Shown here: positions 16,936 to 26,882 of the stretch, piece by piece | Layout: the number at the start of each line of letters is the position of its first letter | Position numbering within the stretch: position 1 is the stretch's first letter | DNA from: WHSW01 sp963769945 | Lineage (GTDB): Bacteria > Actinomycetota > Thermoleophilia > Solirubrobacterales > 70-9 | Assembly (NCBI GenBank): GCA_963769945.1 | Contig: CAVYOA010000004.1 | Span: 124,001 to 188,000, forward strand | Direction: 5' to 3' | Length of the DNA: 64,000 nt | Program-made: the position numbers and the translations under genes | Notes under the pieces: model-generated | The model's database searches: none | Told to the model about the DNA's origin: nothing | Seen by the model: only the letters and a program-made list of their open reading frames with translations

Positions 16936-17970
16936 ATGAGCGAGACAGCCCACTGGAACAAGGTGCTTGCGCCTTATACGAAGCCGAGTATGGGCCGCAG
17001 CATGCTCGACTTGGCGACTTCCGTCGTTCCCTATCTCGGCCTCACCGCGCTGCTGTACGCCCTCTACGGGGACATCCCGTGGTGGGCCCTGGGCCTGATC
17101 ATGGTCCCAACCGGCGGCTTCATGCTGCGTACGTTCATCGTCTTTCACGACTGTGGCCATGGCTCGTTCATGCCGACCAAGGGGCAGAACCGATGGGTCG
17201 GCCGCTTCACCGCCCTGCTGGTCTGGCAGCCGTTCGAGAACTGGCGCTTCGACCACGCCGTGCATCACGGCACTGCCGGGGATCTCGATCGCCGCGGCCA
17301 GGGCGACGTGCCGACGCTGACCGTCGACGAGTACTACTCCAAGGGATTGAAGGGCCGCCTCGGCTACCGCCTTTTTCGCAACCCGCTGGTGATGTTCGGC
17401 ATCGGCCCGATCTACTCGCTGATGGTCGCGCCGAGGCTGAGCCGAGCCGACAAGCGCGATCGGCTTCGCCACAGCATCTACCTGACCAACGTCGGCGTCA
17501 TCGGTCTCGCCGTCGCCCAGTGCCTGCTGTTCGGGGTGACGACATGGTTGGTCGTGTCAATGATCCCGGGCTTTGTCGCCGCCGCCGCGGGCGTCTGGCT
17601 CTTCTACGTTCAACACCAGTTCGAGGACGTCTACTGGGAGAACACCGAGAAGTGGAGTTACTCCGAGGCAGCGCTCAGCGGCAGCTCCTATCTCAAGCTG
17701 CCGAAGCTGCTGCAGTTCTTTACCGGCAACATCGGGCTCCATCACGTCCATCACCTGAGCGCGAAGATTCCGAACTACAACCTGCAGCGCGCTCATGACG
17801 AGAACGAGGTCTTCCACCAGGTGCCGGTCCTCGGCCTGCGCGACAGCTTCCGCTGCATCCGCCTGAAGCTGATCGACCCCGACAGCGGCAGGCTTCTGAC
17901 TTGGTCGCAGGCTCGGGCGCTGATGCGCAAACAAACCGCCGCCACGCGCCCGGTAACGCTCACCACCTGA
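16936..17970 (+). CDS. Membrane fatty acid desaturase
   Basis: A 344-residue membrane protein from the ATG at 16936. It has the three His boxes of the DesK/FADS di-iron family: FHDCGHGSF near residue 75, HAVHHGTAGD near 112, and HHVHHLSAKIPNY near 275, with hydrophobic helices between (LGLTALLYALYGD, VGVIGLAVAQCLLFG). It inserts a double bond in acyl chains of membrane lipids using O2 and an external electron donor. No desaturase-regulating two-component system is nearby. The length and His spacing are normal for the family. Confidence 0.93.
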   Translation: MSETAHWNKVLAPYTKPSMGRSMLDLATSVVPYLGLTALLYALYGDIPWWALGLIMVPTGGFMLRTFIVFHDCGHGSFMPTKGQNRWVGRFTALLVWQPFENWRFDHAVHHGTAGDLDRRGQGDVPTLTVDEYYSKGLKGRLGYRLFRNPLVMFGIGPIYSLMVAPRLSRADKRDRLRHSIYLTNVGVIGLAVAQCLLFGVTTWLVVSMIPGFVAAAAGVWLFYVQHQFEDVYWENTEKWSYSEAALSGSSYLKLPKLLQFFTGNIGLHHVHHLSAKIPNYNLQRAHDENEVFHQVPVLGLRDSFRCIRLKLIDPDSGRLLTWSQARALMRKQTAATRPVTLTT

Positions 17971-18022
17971 GCGTCGACGACATCGAGGTGCGCGTGAGGC
18001 GCTGGTGCCGGAGCTCTCGTTT

Positions 18023-18958
18023 CTACGAGGGGTCTGACCGCACGCGGTTCGGCAATGGCTCGCCGGCGAGCCCGGCGATCAGGTTGTCGACGGCGCTCGA
18101 GGCCATGGCCTCGCGCGTCGCGTGCGTTGCCGAGCCGACGTGGGGAACGACGACCAGGTTCGGAGCGTCGAGCAACGGATCATCTGCCGGCAACGGCTCA
18201 GGATCGGTGACATCGAGCGCGGCGCCGGCGATCCAGCCCTCATGCAGGGCGGTCGCGAGCGCTGCCTGATCGACGATCGGACCACGGGCGGTGTTGATCA
18301 GATACGCGGTCGGCTTCATCGCTTCCAGCTCGGCCGTGGCGATAAGCCCACGCGTGTCGTCGTTGAGCGGCGAGTGGATCGAGACGAAGTCGGACTCGGC
18401 CAGTAGCTCGCGCAGGGAGTCGGGCTCGTCGCGCCCGGCGCGCAGGATGCGACAGCCAAATCCCGCCAGGCGATCGGCAACGGCCTCGCCGATTCGCCCT
18501 GCGCCGATGATCCCAACAGTGGTCGAATGCAGGTCTCGCCCGAGCATGAACTCGGGCTCCCACGCTTTCCAGCCACCGTCGCGCACGAGACGCTCGCCCT
18601 CGGGGAGGCGCCGCGAGACGGCAAGCATGAGCGCCACCGCGAGGTCGGCGGTCGAGTCGGTGAGCACGTCGGGGGTATGGCCGACCGGGATCTCGCGAGC
18701 GGTGGCTGCTTCGACGTCGATGTTGTCGACGCCCACGGCGTAGTTGGAGATCACGCGAAGCTTCGGCGCGGCTGCGATCAGCTCGGCGTCGATCGTGTCG
18801 GTCAGGGTTGCCAGCACTCCCTCGGCGTCGGCGACCGCGCGCAGCAGCTCCTCGCGTGGCGCCGCGTAGTCGTGAGGCCAGAGCTCGACAGCGTGGATGT
18901 CGCGCAGCCGATCGAGAGCCTCCCCCGGTAGATCTCGGGTGACAAAGCATCGAGCCAT
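18023..18958 (-). CDS. D-2-hydroxyacid dehydrogenase (glyoxylate/hydroxypyruvate reductase type)
   Basis: A 311-residue cytoplasmic enzyme from the ATG at 18958. It has a catalytic-domain start (ARCFVTRDLPGEALDRL), RVISNYAVGVDNID, the NAD-binding GIIGAGRIGEAVADRL, and catalytic Arg (INTARGPIVDQ), Glu (DVTDPEPLP) and His (VPHVGSATHATREAM). It reduces glyoxylate or hydroxypyruvate or a related 2-keto acid with NAD(P)H. Divergent from rlmN, 56 bases apart. The motif set is complete, but the exact substrate is not certain. Confidence 0.92.
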   Translation of the reverse strand: MARCFVTRDLPGEALDRLRDIHAVELWPHDYAAPREELLRAVADAEGVLATLTDTIDAELIAAAPKLRVISNYAVGVDNIDVEAATAREIPVGHTPDVLTDSTADLAVALMLAVSRRLPEGERLVRDGGWKAWEPEFMLGRDLHSTTVGIIGAGRIGEAVADRLAGFGCRILRAGRDEPDSLRELLAESDFVSIHSPLNDDTRGLIATAELEAMKPTAYLINTARGPIVDQAALATALHEGWIAGAALDVTDPEPLPADDPLLDAPNLVVVPHVGSATHATREAMASSAVDNLIAGLAGEPLPNRVRSDPS

Positions 18959-19014
18959 GGCCCGAAAGTATCGGTCGCGGGCGAGAGTGGACGCACGTCG
19001 GTCACACTCGTGGG

Positions 19015-20004
19015 ATGAATCTGAAGCTGCTCGAGGACACACTCGCCGAGCGCGGCGAGCCCGGGTACCGGGCCGAGCAAGTGTGGGATTGGCTTGCAGG
19101 CGGGGCCAACTCCTACGACGAGATGACGAACTTGCCTCAGCCGCTGCGCGAGGCGCTCGCCGACGAGGTGCCGATCTCGTCGCTGACGGTGGCAGACACA
19201 GCGCACTCCGACGACGGCACCGAGAAAGCCCTGTTCAACACCAACGACGGGCGCCCGGTGGAGGCCGTGCTGATGCGCTACCGCGACGGGCGCCGTTCGT
19301 TGTGTCTTTCGAGCCAGTCAGGGTGCCCGCTGACCTGCACGTTCTGCGCCACGGGCGCCATGCGCTTCGGCCGGAATCTGACCGAGTCGGAGATCCTCGA
19401 CCAGGCGCTTCACTTTCGGCGCTTCGAGGACGTCAACCACACGGTCTTCATGGGCATGGGCGAGCCGATGATGAACCTCGACGCTGTGCTCGCGGCCTGC
19501 CGGCGGTTACCAGACATCGGCATCGCCACGGCACACACGACGATCTCCACGGTCGGCTGGGTGCCCGGCATCGAGCGACTCGTGAGCGAAGGCCCGCGGG
19601 TTCGCCTTGCGTTTTCGCTACATGCGCCGACTGACGAGCTTCGCTCCGAGTTGATGGCGGTCAACGATCGCTACCCGCTCGCCGAGGTGCTCGAAGCATG
19701 TCTCGCCTGGCATCGGGCGCGCAACCGCCGTGTCTACATCGAATACCTGATGCTCGCCGGCGTCAACGACAGCGCTGAGCACGCAGGTCAACTCGCGCGC
19801 TTGCTCACCCCTCGCTCGGCATTCAAGGTGAACCTGATTCCCTACAACCCGACCGGTGGCCCGTATCAGGGGTCGAGCCCGGAGGCGATCGAGGCGTTTC
19901 GTGCCGCGTTGGCGCAGCGCAAGGTTCCCGCGACCGTCCGGCTCACGCGCGGGCGTGACATCGCCGCCGCCTGCGGACAGCTAGCGGCGACGGCGGCCGT
20001 CTGA
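19015..20004 (+). CDS. rlmN: 23S rRNA (adenine-2503-C2)-methyltransferase RlmN
   Basis: A 329-residue radical SAM enzyme. It shows the N-terminal helical domain (YRAEQVWDWLAGG), the 4Fe-4S loop SGCPLTCTFCATG, VFMGMGEPMMN, FSLHAPTDELR, IEYLMLAGVNDS and LIPYNPTGG, and the catalytic second Cys near the C-terminus (DIAAACGQLA). It methylates A2503 in 23S rRNA (and A37 in some tRNAs) by a Cys-linked mechanism. The upstream gap with the divergent hydroxyacid dehydrogenase is short. Full length for the family. Confidence 0.96.
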   Translation: MNLKLLEDTLAERGEPGYRAEQVWDWLAGGANSYDEMTNLPQPLREALADEVPISSLTVADTAHSDDGTEKALFNTNDGRPVEAVLMRYRDGRRSLCLSSQSGCPLTCTFCATGAMRFGRNLTESEILDQALHFRRFEDVNHTVFMGMGEPMMNLDAVLAACRRLPDIGIATAHTTISTVGWVPGIERLVSEGPRVRLAFSLHAPTDELRSELMAVNDRYPLAEVLEACLAWHRARNRRVYIEYLMLAGVNDSAEHAGQLARLLTPRSAFKVNLIPYNPTGGPYQGSSPEAIEAFRAALAQRKVPATVRLTRGRDIAAACGQLAATAAV

Positions 20005-20011
20005 TCGCGAG

Positions 20012-20308
20012 CTACTCGTCGGAGTCGAGCAGCTCTTCGGCTTCGATCCCGCGGCCGGGCGGGACGCGCAGGGCGATATCGCCGCGTCCGAACTGATCGA
20101 GTGGCCAGTCGGCGGTGAGCACAGCCTCGAAGCCGCGGTCGCTCAGCGCCTGGCGAAAGGCGCGCGCGGTTTCGAGCTCGCCATAGTCAGCAACGATGTC
20201 CCAGTCGTCGTAGGCGGCGTCGCCGACGACGAGCTCGCCGAGGCCATCGCTGTGCTCCGGGGCGGCGGCGACGCGAAAGACGTCTGTGATCCGATCGAAC
20301 AGGCCCAC
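20012..20308 (-). CDS. Small conserved-type hypothetical protein
   Basis: About 98 residues from a GTG at 20308 (MGLFDRITDVFRVAA); an upstream ATG gives a Ser-rich, less likely start. The body reads as alternating strands and a helix (DDWDIVADYGELETARAFRQ, RGFEAVLTADWPLDQFG), with an acidic C-terminus. It has no membrane segment. The fold may be a DUF2007-like ferredoxin-like domain (a short strand, a helix pairing DFGELETA with the next strand), but I am not sure. It converges on rlmN, 8 bases apart. Confidence 0.62.
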   Translation of the reverse strand: MGLFDRITDVFRVAAAPEHSDGLGELVVGDAAYDDWDIVADYGELETARAFRQALSDRGFEAVLTADWPLDQFGRGDIALRVPPGRGIEAEELLDSDE

Positions 20309-20334
20309 AGCTCCGAGCCTAGACTGCGCGGCAG

Positions 20335-21255
20335 ATGAAGTGGAAGCGCAATAAGGCAAAAGGCCGCGACGTGATCGATGTCCGCGGCTCCTCCCCCTCG
20401 TCGGGCGGTGGCGGAGGCGGCCTTCAGATCCCCAGTGTCGCCGGCCTTGGCGGCGGCGCCGGGATCGTCGTCGTCATCGTCATCGTCGCGATCCAGGTGT
20501 TCGGAGGCGGCTCCTCCGGCGACAGCGGGTTTTCGATCGATGACGTCTTCTCCAACGGTCTGCAGGCGCCCGGGGTCGGCGAAGGCCAGGGGATTCCCGA
20601 GTCCGAGGATCCGCAGGCAGAGCTGGCGGACTTCTCCGACTATGTCGTCGCCGACGCCCAGGACGTGTGGACACAGATCTTCGACCAAGACGGCGAGTCC
20701 TATGAGCGCGCCAAGCTCGTCCTCTACGCCAATGCGGTGCGCACCGATGGCTGTGGCAGCGCAACCTCAGCCGTCGGCCCCTTCTACTGCCCTGCCGACC
20801 AGCGCGTCTATCTCGACCTCAGTTTCTACGAGGACATGCGCCGCCAACTTCAGGCGCCCGGCGACTTCGCCTGGGCGTACGTGATCGCGCACGAAATCGG
20901 CCACCACGTCCAGAACCTCAAGGGAACAAACGCCGAGGTCGCAAGCCTCGAGCGCTCCAACCCCGACGACGCCAACGAGCTCTCCGTCCGGATCGAGCTT
21001 CAGGCCGACTGCTACTCAGGCGTCTGGGCGAGCACAGTCTTCGCCGAGGGCGACCTCGAGCAGGGCGACCTCGACGAGGCCTTCACCGCCTCGGAGGCAG
21101 TCGGTGATGACCGCCTGCAGTCGCAGGCCGGTGGCGAGGTCGACTCCGACTCCTTCACCCACGGCACCTCCGAGCAAAGACGCTCGTGGTTCACCGAGGG
21201 CTATGAGTCGGGTGATCCCGCGGCGTGCGACACGTTCTCGGTGGAGGAGTTGTAG
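20335..21255 (+). CDS. ypfJ: YpfJ-type neutral zinc metallopeptidase
   Basis: A 306-residue membrane-anchored protein: a basic N-terminus with a Gly/Ser-rich stretch, one TM helix near residues 42-55 (GIVVVIVIVAIQVFGG), then an extracytoplasmic peptidase domain. The zinc motif WAYVIAHEIGHHVQN (HExGH) and the downstream RIELQADCYSGVWAS place it in the Zn_peptidase (PF04228) family. In that family Cys pairs such as GCGSATSAVGPFYC are also seen. The native substrate is unknown. Preceded by a divergent small gene. Confidence 0.92.
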   Translation: MKWKRNKAKGRDVIDVRGSSPSSGGGGGGLQIPSVAGLGGGAGIVVVIVIVAIQVFGGGSSGDSGFSIDDVFSNGLQAPGVGEGQGIPESEDPQAELADFSDYVVADAQDVWTQIFDQDGESYERAKLVLYANAVRTDGCGSATSAVGPFYCPADQRVYLDLSFYEDMRRQLQAPGDFAWAYVIAHEIGHHVQNLKGTNAEVASLERSNPDDANELSVRIELQADCYSGVWASTVFAEGDLEQGDLDEAFTASEAVGDDRLQSQAGGEVDSDSFTHGTSEQRRSWFTEGYESGDPAACDTFSVEEL

Positions 21256-21312
21256 GGGCTCGGAGGCGACGCAACTGTCCACAGGTTGCGGAGGGTGAAA
21301 TAGGATCGCGCA

Positions 21313-21729
21313 ATGGGCTTCTTCTCCAATCGCCGCAAGCGTGAGAGCGCTGTTCCCGAATCGCCCGATCAGCCGGCGCTGGGCTCGTTTGCCAGCCCGG
21401 AGGGCCAGCCCGTGGTCGGCCGGCAGGTCGGTGGTGGCGAGCTTGCCGACTCGTTCGGCGAGGGCCTCGGAGCGATGGATGGGCTTGCGGTCCTGGCGCA
21501 GCTCGGGCCGATGATCCAGCAGGCGATGGCTCAGGGCAACGTCCAAGGCGAGGCGCAGACGCTCGACTTGCGGGGCACCGAGATCGGCGAAGAGATCCGC
21601 GAGATCATGAGCCAGCACGGAATCGAGCCTGGCGGCGCCACCGCCGAGGGCGTCGACGCGGATTCGCTAGCGGGGATGCAGCAGCAGATTCTTCAGGCAC
21701 TCGCCAGGCACGGGCTCGACCCGAAGTAG
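21313..21729 (+). CDS. Hypothetical protein
   Basis: A 138-residue soluble protein. It starts with a short basic segment (MGFFSNRRKR), then Pro/Gly-rich and Gln/Met-rich helices (LAVLAQLGPMIQQAMAQGN, MQQQILQALARHGLD) and an acidic middle (LRGTEIGEEIREIMSQHG). The overall look is of a small helical protein that may form dimers. No family is recognised. It lies 57 bases after the metallopeptidase gene and converges on the cyclophilin gene. Confidence 0.62.
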   Translation: MGFFSNRRKRESAVPESPDQPALGSFASPEGQPVVGRQVGGGELADSFGEGLGAMDGLAVLAQLGPMIQQAMAQGNVQGEAQTLDLRGTEIGEEIREIMSQHGIEPGGATAEGVDADSLAGMQQQILQALARHGLDPK

Positions 21730-21742
21730 GCGCGGCGAAGCG

Positions 21743-22201
21743 CTAGTCGCTGAGCTCGACGCGCTCGATCACCTGCGGCTCGACCGGCTTGTCGCCGGCG
21801 CCCGTGGGTGTCGCTTCGATCGCATCGACCGTGTCCATGCCGTCACTGACCTTGCCGAAGACGGTGTGCTTGCCGTCGAGCCAGGGCGCTGCGCCCGTGG
21901 TGACGATGAAGAATTGCGACCCGTTGGTATTCGGTCCGGCGTTGGCCATCGCCAGGGCGCCGCGTTCCACCTTGTTGTCGTTGAACTCGTCCTCGAACTG
22001 ATAGCCGGGGCCACCGGTACCGGTGCCCTCAGGGCATCCGCCCTGGATCATGAAGTCGGTGATCACGCGGTGGAAGGTGAGCCCGTTGTAGAACCCGTCG
22101 GCCGCGAGCTTGCGGAAGTTCTCGACGGTCTTCGGCGCATCGTCGTCGAAGAACTCAACCTCGATCGCCCCGGCATTCGTATGAAGGGTGGCTGCTGACA
22201 T
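21743..22201 (-). CDS. Cyclophilin-type peptidyl-prolyl cis-trans isomerase
   Basis: A 152-residue cytoplasmic enzyme, normal for bacterial cyclophilins. The conserved core is visible: APKTVENFRKLAADGFYNG, LTFHRVITDFMIQGG (catalytic Arg and Phe), GPGYQFEDEF, ALAMANAGPNTNGSQFFI (Ala/Asn and Gln), WLDGKHTVFGKV. It speeds proline isomerisation in folding. No signal peptide. It is divergent from the first subtilase gene, 54 bases apart. Confidence 0.95.
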   Translation of the reverse strand: MSAATLHTNAGAIEVEFFDDDAPKTVENFRKLAADGFYNGLTFHRVITDFMIQGGCPEGTGTGGPGYQFEDEFNDNKVERGALAMANAGPNTNGSQFFIVTTGAAPWLDGKHTVFGKVSDGMDTVDAIEATPTGAGDKPVEPQVIERVELSD

Positions 22202-22255
22202 TGGCGGGCAGCTTAGCGGCGCGGCCTCGGGCTCGGCGGATTAGCCTCCAAGGCG

Positions 22256-25200
22256 ATGGAGAGAGATAGGCGCCGAACTGCGGCCCTTGCCTGGCTCGTC
22301 GCGCTCGCCTGCTTCGTCGTCCCGGGCGCTGCCCTGGCCGACTTCGGCGATGGCGACGCCGTGCCCGGCGAGAGCCCGCGGATCAACACCCCCAACGATC
22401 CCAGCTTCGACCGCTGCGAGGGCGACGACGAGGACACGCCCGCCGAACGCGAGTGCACGAGCTACTTCGAGGAGGACTTCCGCGCTCTTCGGCTTCAGTC
22501 CCGACAGTGCCACGATCGCGCCCTGGCGTGCACACGCCCGTACGCCGACTGCACGCAGCTCGACGCGCAGGGCCAGGCCGCGAACGTCGCCGCCGGCGAT
22601 CCGGCGTGCTCGCAGATCGCCGGCATCCGCGCCGACACCGCCTGGAAGTACTCGACCGGCGATCCCGAGACCGTCGGTCGCGATCCTCGACACCGGGATC
22701 CGCTGGCAGGAGCCCGAGCTGGTCGACAAGGTCGCGCCTCAACCGCGCCGAGCTGCCGGCGCCGCAGACCGGGCCGCCGCGCGAGGCAGCCGACTGCGCT
22801 CGTTCACGGACCGACGACGCCAACGACGACGGCGCCTTCAACGTCCGCGACTACGCCGGCGACCCGCGGGTCGCGATCACGGCGGGCGACAGCGAGGCCG
22901 ACGAGATCCTCGACGCCTCCGACCTGATCGCGACCTTCTCCGACGGCGGCGACGACGACGCCAACGGCTACGTCGACGACATCGCCGGCTGGGACTTCTT
23001 CGACGACGACAACGACCCCTTCGACGCCTCGAGCTGCTGCTCGGCCGACGGCCACGGCACCGACCGCGCCGCCGAGGCGGTCGCCGAGACCAACAACCGG
23101 CTCGGCGAGCCCCGGCATCTGCCCGAACTGCCAGGTGATGCCGCTGCGCGTCTGGGACACCTTCGTCGTCCCCGGCGACAACTTCGCGATGGGCGTCGCT
23201 CTACGCGACGCGACAACGGCGCCAGCGTCGTCGAGGGCGCGGTCGGCGGGCTCACCAACACGCAGTTCGCCCGCAGCGCCTTCACCTACGCCGACGAGCA
23301 CGGGCGTGGCGCTGACGCTCGTCTCCAGCGACATCAACACCGCCAACCACAACTACCCGACCAACTACAACGAGGCGATCTACGTCGGCGGCTCGCTCCC
23401 CGACACGGCGCCGAACGAGACCTGCTCGGGGCCGGGCGGCGCTGCCCGGCTTCGGCGACCTCCCGGACGCCGCGCCGGAGGACTTCGCGGACGGCTGTCA
23501 GCAGTTCCTCGAGCTGCTCGGCGACATCAGCGGTTGTCCGGCCCAGCCCGCTCTGCGTCGCCCCCGGCCACGCAGCCGCTGACGACGAGCTTCTTTCGCA
23601 ACTCGAACCTGACCCAGTACGGCGGCAAGGCCGACATCGTCCTGATGGGCGCGACCGGCTCGGCAGAACACCGGCCAGGCCTCGGGCGCCGCGGCGCTTG
23701 CTCGCCTCGTTCGGGCGCGAGGAGCTGGCGACGCCGCTTGATCGGGCAACGAGATCCGCCAGCTGCTGACGATGACCGCCGAGGACGTGCTGCCGACTCA
23801 ACACCGGCGCGATCGGCGCAGCCCGACAAGGCGAACGACGGCTGGGACCCGCACTTCGGCTACGGCCGGGTGAACCTCGCCGGGGCGATGGCGCGGATCG
23901 CCGCCGATCGGATCCCGCCCGAGGCGCAGATCGACTCGCCCGACTGGTTCGCGCCGGTCAACGTCGACCGGCTGCCGGCGTCCGGGCTGGCGGTCACCGG
24001 ACGCGTCGCGGCGCCGCACTCCGGCGCCGGCGTCGGCATCGACTGGGAGCTCGAGTACGCCTGCGGCGCAGGACGCGCTCGACTCGGAGTTCCATGCCGC
24101 TCGCCGGCGGCGACGGCACGGCCCGGTCGACGGCGGGCTGCTGGCGACGATCCCGAAGGCGCTGCTCGCCGACCTCGCTGACGACTCGACCCTGCGACGG
24201 CTGCGACGGCAGCGTCGCCAACGACGCCGGGCCGCCCGGCCGGCAGCGCCGCCGACGGCCCTGGCCCGCCGACCCCTACCCCGACCCCGACCCCGAGCGC
24301 CACGCCTTCCAGCTCCGGCTCACCGTCCACGAGCAGGGCGACACCGGCCAACATCGGCCGCTACCGCAAGACGATCTTCCCCTACGCCGACGACGGCAAC
24401 CTCGCCGGCTGGCCGCGGCCGGTCGGCTCGGGCTCCGACCCGGCGAAGCTCGTCACCGGCTCCGGCGGCGAGACCTCGCCGCGCCTCTACGACGTCGACG
24501 GCGACAACGCGCTCGACGTGATCCAGGCGACCTCGAGCGGCGAGCTGCACGTGCTGCACGCCGACGGCACGCCGGTCGCGAGCTTCAACGGCGGCCAGCC
24601 GGTGACCACCGACCCGCTACGCGCTCGCGCCGAACCAGCCGGTCCCGGCCGGGCTCGACGACGCCGCACGAGTCGCTGCGGGTGCCGGCGATCGGCGACG
24701 TCGACGGCGACCGCGAGGCCGAGATCGTCGCCACCGCCGGCGAGCACGTCTACGTCTGGGCGCTCGACGGCGACGCGCGAGCTGCAAGATCCGCGCTCGA
24801 CCCGGCGCTCTCGGAGCCGTGCAAGGCCGGCGCTGCCGCGAAGCCCTGCTTCGACGCCGGCGAGCGGGCGATCACCTCGCGAGAACCACATCAAGCGCGG
24901 CTTCTTCGGCTCGCCGGCGCTCGCCGACCTCGACGGCGACGGCGTCCTCGACATCGTCGCCACCGCGCTCGACCAGCACCTCTACGCGTTCTCGGGCGCC
25001 GACGGCGACGACCTGCCCGGCTTCCCGGTGAAGCTCGCCAGCGACGGCGCCGACGGCGCCGAGATCGTCACCACGCCGGCGATCGCCGACCTCGACGGCG
25101 ACGGCGCCAACGGCCCCGAGGTCGATCGTCGCCACCAACGAGGTGATCCCCGGCGAGCCCGAGCCTTCCCGGGCACGATCTTCGAGCTCATCAACGCCTT

Positions 25201-26882
25201 CCTCGGCTCGGCGACCGGCTCGAACCCGGTCTACGCGGTCCACGGCGACGGCGCCGATCGTCGACGGCTGGCCGGTCGACGGTCGGCGTCGCCGCCGGCG
25301 ACCTGCTGCCGCTCGTGCTGCCCGGCCACGACGCGGCGGTGCTCGACGCCGACGGCGACGGCGACGACGAGGTCTCGGTCTCGGCCGCGACCTCGCTCTC
25401 GGGCCAGGGCGGCGCCGGCTCGTCGACGGCGACGGCGACGACCGATCACCACCTACGACGAACGCGCGCCGCGCGACTCGCTCCGACCAGGGCCCGATCC
25501 TCAACCTCGCCGACTACCAGTCGATCGGCGACATCGCTCGGCACCGACGACCCCGCCGTGTTCAAGGGCGGGCTGACGCTGAACGGGGTCGCCAACCTGC
25601 TCGCCGTCAACCAGAACCTCCCGTTCAGCCACGTCGAGCAGGCCTGGGACCCGACGCCGACGCGGCGCCGGCCGCGTCGCGCCCGGCTACCCGCGCGCGA
25701 CCGACGACTTCCAGCTCGTCTCGCAGGCGGCGATCGCCCGCGTCGGCGGACGGGCGCCGCGCGCCAGGCGCTGGTCGGCACCGGCCTCTACAACCTGCAC
25801 GCCTACGGGCCCGACGGGCGTCGAGCCCGCGCGGCTGGCCGAAGTTCACCGGCGGCTGGATGCAGGCGACGCCCGCGGTCGGCGACGCCGACGGCGACGG
25901 CGACCTCGACGTGACGACGCTGACCCGCGAGGGCTGGTCGTTCCTCTGGGAGCACCGCGCGCGTCGACGCCTGCGCCGACTCCAACGACGAGTGGTGGAC
26001 CTTCCACCACGACGAGCACTCGACCGCCAACTACGGCACCGACGGCCGCCCGCCGGGCACCGTCCGCGATCCGCTCGCCGCCGCGGCGCAGCCGGCGACG
26101 GTCGAGCCTGCGCTGGACCGCGCCCGGCGACGACTGGCTCTGCGGCAAGGCCGACCGCTACCGGGTGCTCGTCGCGACGCGCCCGATCGACGCGCCCGGC
26201 GACGGCAGCCTGGTCGCGCGAGAGCGACGCCGGCCGCCGCCGCCGGCGAGCGCCGAGGCGATCACGCTGACCGCGGCCGAGGTCGGCCGGCGCGACCCAC
26301 GTCGCCGTCCTCTACCGCGACGAGGCCGGCAACTGGGGCCTGCTCGCAGCGCGCCGATCCCGCCGCCGGCGGCGGCGGCGGCGGCGACGACGCCGGCGGA
26401 CGGGTCGGCGGCGACGACAGCTGCCGCACGGCGGCCCGCGCGACAGCGGCGCCGCTGCCGCTGGGCCTCGACGGCGGCGGCGGCGGCGGCGGCGGCTCCG
26501 GCGGCGATCGCCGGCCGCCGGGGCGCCGGGACCGTGCTCGAACGGGATCGACGGCAGCGCCGAGCGCGACAAGCTCACGGGCACCTCGGGCTCGGATCGC
26601 ATCCGCGGCCGCGGCGGCGACGACCGGCTCAAGGGCGGCGGCGGCGACGACTGCATCGCCGGCCAGGGCGGCGCCGACCGCATCGCCGGCGGCTCGGGCG
26701 CCGACGTGCTCAAGGGCGGCCGCGGCAAGGACCGCCTCCGCGGCGGCGCCGGCGACGACACGATCCGCGCCCGCCGCGGCGCCCGCGACCGCGATCAACT
26801 GCGGCCGCGGCGACGACGTCGCGATCGTCAACGCAGCGCAAGGACCGGGTCGAGAAACTGCGAGCGGGTGACGGCGCGGTGA
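22256..26882 (+). pseudogene. Secreted subtilisin-like protease with VCBS/FG-GAP and RTX-like repeats (copy 1), many indels
   Basis: A conceptual protein of about 1,500 residues, broken into many frames. It starts with a signal peptide (ALAWLVALACFVVPGAALA). The S8 core follows in order: VAILDTGIRWQ (Asp) at about 22.68 kb, DGHGTD (His) at about 23.05 kb, and GQASGAAALA (Ser) at about 23.68 kb. Next come a beta domain (PPEAQIDSPDWF) and VCBS/FG-GAP units (DLDGDGVLDIVATALDQHLY). The C-terminus has Gly/Asp nonapeptide-like repeats at about 26.54-26.81 kb. The stop TGA at 26880-26882 overlaps the GTG of copy 2. Motifs survive in each frame, so the breaks look technical; a true pseudogene is the alternative. 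Confidence 0.75.
26540..26810 (+). repeat. RTX-like Gly/Asp repeat region of subtilase copy 1
   Basis: Repeats of the form GG-GDD-L-GG (for example GGGGDDCIAGQGGADRIAGG) encode a calcium-binding beta-roll of the hemolysin type at the protein end. The mirrored region of copy 2 is at about 31.33-31.62 kb. Boundaries are approximate because of nearby indels. Confidence 0.75.
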